Part shown: positions 1 to 5,571 of the stretch, one piece after another
Numbering within the stretch: position 1 is the first letter of the stretch
Layout of the letters: each line of letters opens with the position of its first letter
NCBI GenBank assembly: GCA_002849045.2
Contig: NCRO01000464.1
Location: forward strand, 1 to 6,276
Reading direction: 5' to 3'
DNA length: 6,276 nt
From: Candidatus Sediminicultor secundus
GTDB lineage: Bacteria > Atribacterota > JS1 > SB-45 > 34-128
The notes under the pieces: model-generated
Database searches by the model: none
What the model saw: only the letters and a program-made list of their open reading frames with translations
What the model was told of the DNA's origin: nothing
Program-made: the position numbers and the translations under genes

Positions 1-30
1 TTCCTCGAATTCTGGCAAAAAGGAAAATAA
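1..30 (+). CDS. 3' end of an upstream gene (partial, unidentified)
   Basis: The first ten codons of the window read FLEFWQKGK followed by TAA at 28-30. This leaves 4 nt before the TTG start of the phosphohexomutase. The close spacing on the same strand would fit an operon in which the upstream gene is co-transcribed with the mutase. Nine residues are too few to identify a family, and the reading could be chance. The Shine-Dalgarno of the next gene lies inside these last codons. Confidence 0.35.
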   Translation, partial: FLEFWQKGK

Positions 31-34
31 AAAA

Positions 35-1885
35 TTGAACTATATCGACAAATACAAATTCTGGTTAAAAAATGAATACTTTGACCAACAAGCCAAAGAA
101 GAATTGCGTGCCCTTGCCGGTAACGAAAAGGAAATCAAAGACCGTTTCTACAAAGACCTTGAATTTGGCACCGGAGGCCTGCGCGGTAAAATTGCTATGG
201 GCACCAACCGAATGAACATCTATACCGTTTCTCGTGCTACTCAGGGTCTGGCTGATTATCTTATCGAAGAATCACAAAAGCAGCCTCATCCCCAGGAATA
301 CTTAAACCGCGGAGTGATCATTGCCTATGATTGCCGCCACAAATCCTGCGAATTTTCCGAGACCATCGCCTTAGTCCTTAATGCCAACAACATAAAAACC
401 TATCTCTTTGAGGATGTCCGTCCCACTCCCGAGCTTTCCTTTGCCGTACGCCATCTTCATGCCATAGCCGGGATAGTGGTTACTGCCAGCCACAACCCCC
501 CGGAGTACAATGGCTACAAAGTCTATGGGCTTGATGGCGGGCAGATAATCCCTAAGATTGCCGATAAAATAATTTACCACATTGATAAGATAAAAGACTA
601 TTCTCTGATTAAAAAACTTGACCACCCCGCTGCCGTCCAGAAAGGTCTTTTTAATATAATTGGCCCGGAAGTGGATGAGGTTTATCTGCGCAAAGTAAAA
701 GAGCTAGCCATCAGAGATGATGACCAGATAGACAAAACCATCAAAATAGTCTATACCCCCCTTCATGGGGCAGGTAATATTCCTATAAGAAAGATTTTAA
801 AAGAAAGAGGATTTACCAATGTATTTGTAGTGGAAGAACAGGTCCAATCTGACCCTAATTTTTCTACTGTGGAATCACCCAATCCCGAATATCCTGCCGC
901 CTTTGAGCTGGCTATTAAACTTGGCCAAAAGGTAAATGCTGAGATTTTAATTGCCACTGACCCGGATTCTGACCGCATCGGCCTGGCAGTAAGAAACCCT
1001 ATCTGTAATTGCGAGGACTATAATTTTTTCTGTCATTGCGAGGAGCGAAGCGACGAAGCAATCCCATCTGTCATTGCGAGGAATGATAATGACGAAGCAA
1101 TCCCATACACTGTCCTAAACGGCAATCAAGTCGGCATCTTACTTCTCCATTACATCTTAAGAAATAAAAAAGAGCTGAATCAGCTCCCTCCAAATGGCTT
1201 TATTATAAAGACCGTAGTAACCAGTGATATGTCCAGAGTAATTGCCGATAGCTTTGGGGTAGAGACCTATGAAACCTTGACCGGTTTTAAATTTATCTGT
1301 AATATGGAAAAAAATATACAGGAAAAAGAAGGCAAATCATTCCTCTTCGGCTACGAAGAGAGTATCGGCTACCTAACCGGAGATTTTGTGCGTGACAAAG
1401 ATGCCGTAATTTCCGCGATGTTGATTGCCGAGATGGCCGCCTATTACCTTAAAAATGGGCTTAATCTGCTCCAGGTGTTAGAAGACCTCTATAAAAAATA
1501 TGGTTACTATGAAGAATATCAACACTCTATCTATCTGGAAGGCACAGAAGGAGAGAAGAAAATAGCTGAGATTATGAAAGCCTTCCGAAAAAAACTCCCC
1601 GAAGTGAAAGATATAGAGATGGTCCGAATCGAGGATTACGGGATTGGTAAAAGTTATGATTTAAAATTAAAAAAAACCAGTCCGATTGCCCTGGCTCGTT
1701 CTAATGTCTTAAAGATTATATTTTCCGATGGCTCCTGGTATGTCCTGCGCCCCTCCGGGACCGAACCCAAAATCAAGCTATATCTATCTTTTCACGCCAA
1801 AACCAGAAAAGAAGCCCAGCAAAAAGTCCATCTCGCAAAATCCACCATCTTACAAAAAATAAACTCTATTATCAAACCTAATTAG
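35..1885 (+). CDS. Phospho-sugar mutase (phosphoglucomutase/phosphomannomutase, alpha-D-phosphohexomutase family)
   Basis: Cytosolic enzyme that interconverts hexose 1- and 6-phosphates (glucose and/or mannose), feeding glycolysis and nucleotide-sugar synthesis. All four family signatures are visible: FGTGGLRG at residues 44-51; the phosphoserine loop TASHNPPEYNGYK with catalytic Ser152; the metal loop DPDSDR at 309-314; the sugar-binding GYEES at 439-443; and the phosphate-binding RPSGTEPK at 572-579. The layout resembles the long PgcA-type branch, so glucose 1-phosphate is a likely substrate, but specificity cannot be read from sequence. The start is TTG, with AAGGA about 10 nt upstream (20-24); the N-terminus then begins the usual distance before the conserved Tyr/Trp region. 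The reading frame is open upstream of 35, so another start outside the window is possible. Oddly, about 30 extra residues (roughly 323-357) follow the metal loop and are encoded by dispersed palindromic repeats. All catalytic motifs are intact, so the enzyme is probably active. Confidence 0.95.
   Translation: MNYIDKYKFWLKNEYFDQQAKEELRALAGNEKEIKDRFYKDLEFGTGGLRGKIAMGTNRMNIYTVSRATQGLADYLIEESQKQPHPQEYLNRGVIIAYDCRHKSCEFSETIALVLNANNIKTYLFEDVRPTPELSFAVRHLHAIAGIVVTASHNPPEYNGYKVYGLDGGQIIPKIADKIIYHIDKIKDYSLIKKLDHPAAVQKGLFNIIGPEVDEVYLRKVKELAIRDDDQIDKTIKIVYTPLHGAGNIPIRKILKERGFTNVFVVEEQVQSDPNFSTVESPNPEYPAAFELAIKLGQKVNAEILIATDPDSDRIGLAVRNPICNCEDYNFFCHCEERSDEAIPSVIARNDNDEAIPYTVLNGNQVGILLLHYILRNKKELNQLPPNGFIIKTVVTSDMSRVIADSFGVETYETLTGFKFICNMEKNIQEKEGKSFLFGYEESIGYLTGDFVRDKDAVISAMLIAEMAAYYLKNGLNLLQVLEDLYKKYGYYEEYQHSIYLEGTEGEKKIAEIMKAFRKKLPEVKDIEMVRIEDYGIGKSYDLKLKKTSPIALARSNVLKIIFSDGSWYVLRPSGTEPKIKLYLSFHAKTRKEAQQKVHLAKSTILQKINSIIKPN
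1001..1107 (+). repeat. CHCEERSDEAI-type palindromic repeats inserted in frame inside the mutase gene
   Basis: There are two near-complete copies side by side: 1030-1067 (38 nt) and 1068-1106 (39 nt), each starting CTGTCATTGCGAGGA and ending GACGAAGCAATCCCAT. A degenerate partial copy, TCTGTAATTGCGAGGAC, lies at 1002-1018. Copy one is read as CHCEERSDEAIP. Copy two starts in another frame (SVIARND) but returns to DEAIP because it is one base longer in the middle, so the host frame survives. A related copy lies outside genes at 5847-5885. This type of element is widespread in bacteria; in-frame insertion is reminiscent of Rickettsia palindromic elements, though I do not claim the same family. 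Confidence 0.85.
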
Positions 1886-1897
1886 AAGATACACCTA

Positions 1898-1982
1898 CTC
1901 CCCCTTTGACAGCGAAGGATTAAACTTCTAAATCTCCTCCCCCTTTGAGGGGGGAGGACTAAGATGGGGGTGAGTAATTTAT
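1898..1982 (+). repeat. Dispersed CTCCCCCTTTGA repeat with GC-rich hairpin; possible terminator of the mutase gene
   Basis: CTCCCCCTTTGA occurs at 1898-1909 and again at 1937-1948. The second copy forms a perfect 9-bp stem, TCCTCCCCC (1935-1943) with GGGGGAGGA (1950-1958), and a TTTGAG loop. The unit continues through GGACTAAGATGGGGG to GGGTGAGTAATTTAT (1968-1982), and that last 15-mer recurs exactly at 5832-5846. The hairpin begins 50 nt after the mutase stop and could stop transcription, but no T-run follows it, so I call it a repeat first and a terminator only tentatively. Confidence 0.7.
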
Positions 1983-2005
1983 TCTCTGTATTTTCTTGAT
2001 TGATC

Positions 2006-2033
2006 GACTGGTAGACTGGAAGACCGGTAGACC
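2006..2033 (+). repeat. 8-nt-period array (GACTGGTA/GACCGGTA)
   Basis: Three and a half consecutive octamers are visible: GACTGGTA, GACTGGAA, GACCGGTA and GACC. The same octamer family recurs at 4051-4085, 4249-4271 and 4382-4397. A period of 8 breaks any reading frame, so the array is non-coding. Confidence 0.85.
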
Positions 2034-2061
2034 AATTATGCTTACACTTGTAGCCCATACC

Positions 2062-2103
2062 TCTACGCTACCCGCTCTACACTAACTAAATACTAACGAC
2101 TAA
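2062..2103 (+). repeat. 7-nt-period array (TCTACGC ... NNACTAA)
   Basis: Six heptamers run end to end: TCTACGC, TACCCGC, TCTACAC, TAACTAA, ATACTAA, CGACTAA. The motif drifts along the array but the period stays at exactly 7. It follows the 8-nt-period array by 28 nt, the same order as in the later gaps. No gene is seen in the 308-nt gap 1886-2193. Confidence 0.65.
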
Positions 2104-2112
2104 TTCACCCTG

Positions 2113-2151
2113 AATATTTAACTTGAAATATTAAATATTAAGGGTTATAAT
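2113..2151 (+). promoter_or_regulatory. Sigma70-type promoter with AATATTT/AAATATT repeats for the DUF4143 ATPase gene
   Basis: TTGAAA (2123-2128) and TATAAT (2146-2151) are separated by exactly 17 nt, with transcription expected to start near 2158. The -35 box lies inside an inverted repeat, AATATTT (2113-2119) and AAATATT (2126-2132), and the right arm is repeated at once (2133-2139). This could be an operator that blocks the -35 box; no local regulator can be assigned. The gene's ribosome-binding site is GAGGA at 2178-2182. Confidence 0.7.
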
Positions 2152-2193
2152 AATATCATAAAAAACAAAGTATAGAAGAGGATACGAAACTAT

Positions 2194-3423
2194 ATGAAAC
2201 TAAAAGCTCGAGTATTAGAAAAAACTATTCTTAAAGCAATTAAGACTTTTCCGGCTATCGTGGTTACTGGCCCACGCCAATCAGGGAAGACCACTCTTTT
2301 TAAAATGCTCTTTTCCAAAACTCACACCTTGGTGAGCTTAGAAGACCCTGATATAAGAATCCGGGCAAAAGAGGATCCCATAGGTTTTTTAAATCAATAT
2401 CTCCCACCCCTAATCATAGATGAAATTCAATATGTACCTGAATTATTATCCTATATAAAAACCCGGATAGATGAAAATCGCAAGCCTGGTCAATGGTTAT
2501 TTACCGGTTCTCAAAATTCTATTCTTATGCACAATATTACCCAATCATTAGCCGGCAGGGCGGCAATTCTATTCCTTTTACCTTTTTCTCTTTCAGAAAG
2601 AGTTGATAATGCCTGTAATGCCCAGGATATTTCCACCTGGACAAAAAGATTAAATCTGACCAATAAATTTGACAGGAAAATTTCTCTTAATGAAGTCATG
2701 ATGCGGGGATTTTTCCCTGAAATCGCCACTCGCAAAAAAGTGGATAGGAAAATTTGGTGCAGTTCATATATTACAACTTATTTAGAAAGAGATATCAGAA
2801 ATTTATCGAACATAGGTGACCTCAGCCAGTTCGAAAGATTTTTAATAGCCTGCGCGATTAGAACAGGACAAATTCTCAACATCTCTGAAGTTGCTCGGGA
2901 TATTGGCATTAGTGTGCCAACCGCAAAAAGGTGGCTTTCTCTTTTGGAAACAGCGCATCAATTATATCTTCTTTATCCTTATTACCGAAACATTGGTAAA
3001 CGTATTGTAAAGAGTCCCAAACTATATTTTGGCGATACCGCCTTATGTTCCTATTTATTAGGGCTTAATGATGCTGAGACCCTGTTTAAGGGTCCTTATT
3101 TTGGAAATTTATTTGAAACTATGATTATTAATGATTTCCTAAAGAAGTTCTTACATTTTGGGGAAAGAGCTTCTATGTACTACTTGCGTTCAAGAGATGG
3201 CCTTGAGGTAGATTTAGTTATCGAAATAGGAGGATTCTTGCATTTATTTGAAATAAAAAGTTCAATGACTATCAATCCCAAACATATCATTTCTTTAAAG
3301 AGAATGGCCAATGATTTAGGCTCAAGGGTCAAAACTGCAGCAGTCATATCTTGCTCTGACGAGAACTTTATGGTGAAAGATAACATTGCCAACTACAGCT
3401 GGAAAAATATACTGACAATTTAA
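2194..3423 (+). CDS. DUF4143-family ATPase (AAA-like, with C-terminal nuclease-like domain)
   Basis: An orphan P-loop ATPase of a family common in archaea and uncultured bacteria; its cellular role is not established. The N-terminal AAA part has Walker A GPRQSGKT (26-33), Walker B LIIDEIQ (73-79), a sensor-like FTGSQ (103-107) and SLAGR (118-122), whose arginine is well placed for an inter-subunit role. A middle winged-helix-like part follows (about 226-262, with ISEVARDIGISVPTAKRWL). The C-terminal DUF4143 part carries E338-V-D340 and E353-I-K355, the spacing of a PD-(D/E)xK-like fold; nuclease activity is inferred only. At 409 residues it is full length. The ATG follows GAGGA by 11 nt and a good promoter lies upstream. 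It ends 56 nt before a toxin-antitoxin pair on the same strand, so read-through is possible, but the pair has its own strong ribosome-binding site. Confidence 0.93.
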   Translation: MKLKARVLEKTILKAIKTFPAIVVTGPRQSGKTTLFKMLFSKTHTLVSLEDPDIRIRAKEDPIGFLNQYLPPLIIDEIQYVPELLSYIKTRIDENRKPGQWLFTGSQNSILMHNITQSLAGRAAILFLLPFSLSERVDNACNAQDISTWTKRLNLTNKFDRKISLNEVMMRGFFPEIATRKKVDRKIWCSSYITTYLERDIRNLSNIGDLSQFERFLIACAIRTGQILNISEVARDIGISVPTAKRWLSLLETAHQLYLLYPYYRNIGKRIVKSPKLYFGDTALCSYLLGLNDAETLFKGPYFGNLFETMIINDFLKKFLHFGERASMYYLRSRDGLEVDLVIEIGGFLHLFEIKSSMTINPKHIISLKRMANDLGSRVKTAAVISCSDENFMVKDNIANYSWKNILTI

Positions 3424-3425
3424 TC

Positions 3426-3472
3426 TTGATGATTACCTTTATGTATGATAGTATTGTAGTACAAAGGAGGTG
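3426..3472 (+). promoter_or_regulatory. Putative promoter, operator palindrome and strong Shine-Dalgarno of the toxin-antitoxin operon
   Basis: TTGATG (3426-3431) and TAGTAT (3449-3454) are 17 nt apart and could be a weak promoter. A perfect palindrome, TTGTA-G-TACAA, occupies 3454-3464, and TAGTA occurs both at 3449-3453 and within the palindrome. It abuts AAAGGAGGTG (3463-3472), an almost ideal Shine-Dalgarno 7 nt before the antitoxin ATG. Binding of the antitoxin/toxin complex here would match the autoregulation usual for such operons. The promoter boxes are only moderate matches. Confidence 0.45.
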
Positions 3473-3479
3473 CTTTTAA

Positions 3480-3701
3480 ATGCCCAGGCATACTGTATAT
3501 TTATCAGATTCTGATGATAGGTTTCTACAAGAACTAAAAGAAAAACATGGTTCCATCTCTAAAGTTATTCATATTTCTTTGAATAAATTAAGAGCCGAAC
3601 AATTGAAAAAATATTATCTTCAGAAATCAGAGTCTTATCCTGAACTTCGTAAAGCGCAGGCAAAAGTTATAAGAAAACAGGAAGAGGAAGAACAATTATG
3701 A
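3480..3701 (+). CDS. Antitoxin of a MazF-type toxin-antitoxin pair (ribbon-helix-helix-like)
   Basis: A small 73-residue protein immediately upstream of, and overlapping, a MazF/PemK toxin, which is the normal antitoxin position. The N-terminus (RHTVYLSDSDDRFLQELKEK, then SISKVIHISLNKLR) looks like a short beta strand followed by two helices, as in MetJ/Arc/CopG ribbon-helix-helix DNA-binding domains. The C-terminal third is highly charged (ending KQEEEEQL) and probably disordered, the part that usually wraps around the toxin. Expected roles are to neutralise the toxin and, with it, repress the operon, perhaps through the TTGTAGTACAA palindrome. The ATG has a near-perfect Shine-Dalgarno. Family membership rests on length, pattern and context, because such antitoxins are poorly conserved. 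Confidence 0.8.
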   Translation: MPRHTVYLSDSDDRFLQELKEKHGSISKVIHISLNKLRAEQLKKYYLQKSESYPELRKAQAKVIRKQEEEEQL

Positions 3702-4015
3702 GTTTCCCTCGACGCGGTGAAGTCTTCTGGGGTCCCGGTAAAAAGAAAATTCGCCTTCTTCTTGTTGTGTCAAATGATCAAGGAAACCGTTATAGTAATG
3801 ATGTTGTGGTTATCCCGGGCACTACACAAAAAAAAGATATAGTTTACCCCGTAGAAATTCTGGTCACAGAAGGATTTTCTAAACCTACAAAATTTCAAGC
3901 AGACTCTATTTTTACTATTGGCAAAGAAGAGCTCGGTGAAAAAATTACTGAACTTTCTCCTGATATTATGGCTAATGTTAACACAGCCCTTCAAATTGAG
4001 CTTAATTTAGAATAA
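3698..4015 (+). CDS. MazF/PemK-family mRNA interferase toxin
   Basis: Type II toxin, expected to cut mRNA at short sequence motifs in the cytosol when the antitoxin is lost. The family pattern is clear: RRGEVFW (5-11), then IRLLLVVSNDQGNRYSNDVV (18-37), PGTT (40-43), QADSIFTI (67-74) and a C-terminal helix around MANVNTALQIEL. Arg19 corresponds to the catalytic arginine of the VRPVLV-type motif, and Thr42 or Thr43 to the catalytic threonine; the usual proline after the arginine is replaced by leucine. The length (105 residues) is normal for the family. The start codon overlaps the antitoxin stop as ATGA (3698-3701), indicating translational coupling, with a purine-rich GGAAGAGGAAG just upstream. 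No terminator is evident after it; the stop is followed by repeat arrays. Confidence 0.92.
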   Translation: MSFPRRGEVFWGPGKKKIRLLLVVSNDQGNRYSNDVVVIPGTTQKKDIVYPVEILVTEGFSKPTKFQADSIFTIGKEELGEKITELSPDIMANVNTALQIELNLE

Positions 4016-4050
4016 TTCGAGTAGTTCATCTTCCCCTGCATCTTTCCTGT

Positions 4051-4126
4051 CCGGCAGACCGGGTGACTGGTAGACCGGCAGACTGTTTTTGCAACCCGCA
4101 ACCCGCAACTTTTCTTTTTATCTTGC
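4051..4126 (+). repeat. Paired arrays: 8-nt period (CCGGCAGA) followed by 7-nt period (AACCCGC)
   Basis: Four octamers, CCGGCAGA, CCGGGTGA, CTGGTAGA and CCGGCAGA, run through 4051-4082. They lead directly into heptamers TTTTTGC, AACCCGC, AACCCGC and AACTTTT (4086-4113), with an isolated ATCTTGC at 4120-4126. This is the first part of the 390-nt gene-free stretch 4016-4405, which also holds a pyrimidine-rich tract (about 4107-4149). Confidence 0.75.
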
Positions 4127-4151
4127 ATTTCTTTTCTTTTCCTTTCTTCAC

Positions 4152-4179
4152 TATATACTTGATACCCGATATTCGATAC
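4152..4179 (+). repeat. 7-nt-period array (TTGATAC/TCGATAC)
   Basis: Four heptamers, TATATAC, TTGATAC, CCGATAT and TCGATAC, lie end to end just before the promoter of the four-helix-bundle gene. The consensus differs from the AACTTGC arrays nearby, but the period is the same. Confidence 0.6.
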
Positions 4180-4190
4180 TGTTTTTTCGC

Positions 4191-4220
4191 TTGACTTCCC
4201 CCTCCCATATATACTATAAT
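4191..4220 (+). promoter_or_regulatory. Sigma70-type promoter upstream of the four-helix-bundle/regulator pair
   Basis: TTGACT (4191-4196) and a perfect TATAAT (4215-4220) are separated by 18 nt, giving an expected start near 4227. The transcript would carry a leader of about 180 nt filled with period-7 and period-8 arrays before the ATG at 4406, and could continue into the regulator gene, which has no promoter of its own that I can see. Confidence 0.7.
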
Positions 4221-4248
4221 CTACCTAAGTTCACATCCTGAACATTAA

Positions 4249-4397
4249 CCGGCAAACCGGTCGACCGAAGGAAAATATTTTTCTTACCTTGCAACTCGAA
4301 ACTTGTAACTTGCAACAAGACGACTGAAATAAAATATTTCTCTTGTCCTAAAACTTGCAACTTGTAACTTGAAACTTGAAACCGGTCGACCGAAGGG
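4249..4397 (+). repeat. Repeat-built leader: AAACCGGTCGACCGAAGG direct repeats around AACTTGN heptamer arrays
   Basis: The 18-mer AAACCGGTCGACCGAAGG is present exactly at 4254-4271 and 4379-4396, 125 nt apart; both copies follow the 8-nt CCGGNNGA rhythm. Between them are two heptamer arrays: ACCTTGC, AACTCGA, AACTTGT, AACTTGC (4286-4313) and AACTTGC, AACTTGT, AACTTGA, AACTTGA (4352-4379). GACGACTGAAA at 4319-4329 recurs at 4795-4805. The second 18-mer ends within AAGGGAG (4393-4399), the ribosome-binding site of the next gene. Confidence 0.8.
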
Positions 4398-4405
4398 AGA
4401 CCCTA

Positions 4406-4762
4406 ATGTCCGACTACAAAAAACTAAAAGTATGGGAAGATGCCCACCAATTTACTATTAATATCTATAATATTACCAAAAAATTCCCTAATAACGAACA
4501 ATATGGACTGACTTCTCAAATCAGAAGATCATCATCATCTATCCCAACTGACATCGTCGAAGGCTGTGGGCAGTTAACAAGAAGTAATTATATCAGGTTT
4601 CTCGGTATGGCTCAAGGTTCTGCTTATGAGGTAGAGTATCAGGTATTACTTGCCAAAGACCTTGGATATTTAAAATTGGAAGAATATAATTTACTAAATA
4701 AAAAAATTAAGGATATCATTTATATGTTATTTGGTTTAATTAAGTCTTTGAAAAATTCTTAA
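4406..4762 (+). CDS. Four-helix-bundle protein (23S rRNA-intervening-sequence family)
   Basis: A 118-residue, probably all-helical soluble protein of the family first noticed as the ORF in 23S rRNA intervening sequences; the molecular function is unknown. Family features are the opening YKKLKVWEDAHQF (4-16), KKFPNNEQYGLTSQIRRSSSSI (25-46, usually LxxQIRRAAxSI), and DIVEG (49-53, usually NIAEG), followed by two long helices rich in Tyr, Leu and Lys. The annotated start is ATG at 4406, 6 nt after AAGGGAG. An in-frame TTG at 4376 lies inside a heptamer repeat array and has no ribosome-binding site, so I reject it. There is no 23S rRNA in the window, so this is a free-standing copy. Heptamer arrays flank it on both sides; the downstream one starts within its stop codon. 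It probably shares a transcript with the following regulator. Confidence 0.9.
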   Translation: MSDYKKLKVWEDAHQFTINIYNITKKFPNNEQYGLTSQIRRSSSSIPTDIVEGCGQLTRSNYIRFLGMAQGSAYEVEYQVLLAKDLGYLKLEEYNLLNKKIKDIIYMLFGLIKSLKNS

Positions 4763-4795
4763 CTTGCATCTTGCACCTTGCATCTTGCAACTTGG
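4761..4795 (+). repeat. 7-nt-period array (AACTTGC/ATCTTGC) between two genes
   Basis: Five perfect-period heptamers, AACTTGC, ATCTTGC, ACCTTGC, ATCTTGC and AACTTGG, begin in the TAA stop of the four-helix-bundle gene and fill almost the whole intergenic gap. They run straight into GACGACTGAAAGGAG, which contains the Shine-Dalgarno of the next gene. Confidence 0.85.
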
Positions 4796-4814
4796 ACGAC
4801 TGAAAGGAGTTCCC

Positions 4815-5471
4815 ATGCCCAAATCTAAACATCTCGACACTCTCTTAGAACTAAAAGAAAATCCGTCCCTATCCCAGCGTTCTTTAGCCCACAAGCTAAA
4901 CATCTCCCTGGGTCTGACTAACTCTATCCTGCAAAACTTGATTCATCGGGGACTAATCAAAGCCAAAAAGATGACCGGCCGTAAAATTCTCTATCTTATC
5001 ACCCCAAAAGGGATGGTTCAGGCAACCAACTTTATCTATGACCGGGTTCGGGAAACTCAGCACTACTATCAATATACCAAAGACCTGCTTACTATCCACT
5101 TTACCAATCTTTACGATAAAGGGGTAAGAAAGGCAGTCATCTTTGGTACCGGCCAGCTGGCCGAAATAACCTATCTCTCTCTCCTGGATAGTCCCTTAAA
5201 ATTATACTCCATTCTAACCGATGACCCTGTATCCCCCAAAAAGAAATTCCTGGGGCACGAGGTCCTCACTCTATCCGAATTCGTTCAAAAAATACCTGAA
5301 ACACCTGTTCCTGAAAACTTAATCATACTTTCCACTGTCAGTCAGGAGAAAGACGAAAAGGGGAAAGATAAAACACAATCTTTAAAAACCGAAATAAAAA
5401 AATACAAAAACCTACCCAAAAATATCCAAATAATCAATCTCGAATCTATCTTAAAAAACGTAAAGGGATAA
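4815..5471 (+). CDS. Winged-helix (MarR/EPS-type) regulator fused to a Rossmann-like nucleotide-binding domain
   Basis: A 218-residue protein. Residues about 5-68 form a winged helix: LSQRSLAHKLNISLGLTNSI is the helix-turn-helix, and GLIKAKKMTG..LYLITPKG the wing, resembling the MarR-like EPS-associated regulators. After a linker (about 69-103), KAVIFGTGQLAEITYLSL (106-123) opens a Rossmann-like domain with GTGxLAE, like the N-terminal NAD/UDP-sugar or CoA-type binding domains of PglD-like and sugar-modifying enzymes; the ligand is unknown. It could be a transcription factor that senses a nucleotide or sugar nucleotide and controls surface polysaccharide genes, but none lie in the window. I chose ATG 4815, 5 nt after AAAGGAG (4803-4809). 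An in-frame TTG at 4764 would encode repeat-derived residues and has no Shine-Dalgarno. No terminator immediately follows. Confidence 0.85.
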   Translation: MPKSKHLDTLLELKENPSLSQRSLAHKLNISLGLTNSILQNLIHRGLIKAKKMTGRKILYLITPKGMVQATNFIYDRVRETQHYYQYTKDLLTIHFTNLYDKGVRKAVIFGTGQLAEITYLSLLDSPLKLYSILTDDPVSPKKKFLGHEVLTLSEFVQKIPETPVPENLIILSTVSQEKDEKGKDKTQSLKTEIKKYKNLPKNIQIINLESILKNVKG

Positions 5472-5503
5472 AAAAGTTGACTATCCTTCTTTATTATCCA
5501 TAT

Positions 5504-5546
5504 GTCAGTCCCGCGCATGCGGGAATACATCTTTCTGTCATTGCAC
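5504..5546. repeat. Fragments of two dispersed palindromic repeats
   Basis: CCCGC-GCAT-GCGGG (5510-5523) inside GTCAGTCCCGCGCATGCGGG resembles the common 'GTCATTCCCGCGAAAGCGGGAAT' type of bacterial intergenic repeat. It is followed at 5536-5546 by CTGTCATTGCA, the first part of the element found at 1030, 1068 and 5847. Between here and 5571 only a pyrimidine-rich tract is seen. Confidence 0.55.
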
Positions 5547-5571
5547 CTTCTTTCTTTCTTCTCTTAAATTT

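Noticed and set aside
371..978. Minus-strand open frames within the mutase gene
   Set aside because: They are antisense to a strongly conserved gene with all catalytic motifs and show no recognisable domain or ribosome-binding site.
4026..4208. Minus-strand 60-residue open frame in the gap after the toxin gene
   Set aside because: It is made of repeat arrays with periods 8 and 7 and a pyrimidine tract, giving low-complexity Lys/Gly-rich protein with no start signal.
2006..4397. CRISPR array
   Set aside because: The repeats are 7-8 nt, contiguous and without spacers, and no cas genes are present.
4376..4405. TTG start for the four-helix-bundle gene
   Set aside because: The TTG is part of an AACTTGN heptamer array; ATG 4406 has AAGGGAG at the right distance and begins the conserved family sequence.
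4764..4814. TTG start for the winged-helix regulator
   Set aside because: The extra residues come from an AACTTGC/ATCTTGC array; ATG 4815 has AAAGGAG 5 nt upstream.
5477..5506. Promoter after the regulator gene (TTGACT)
   Set aside because: No acceptable -10 box lies 16-18 nt downstream (TATTAT is only 9 nt away, TATGTC is weak), and no plus-strand gene follows.
5342..5530. Minus-strand open frame over the end of the regulator gene
   Set aside because: It is antisense to the regulator and to a palindromic repeat, and has no protein-like features.
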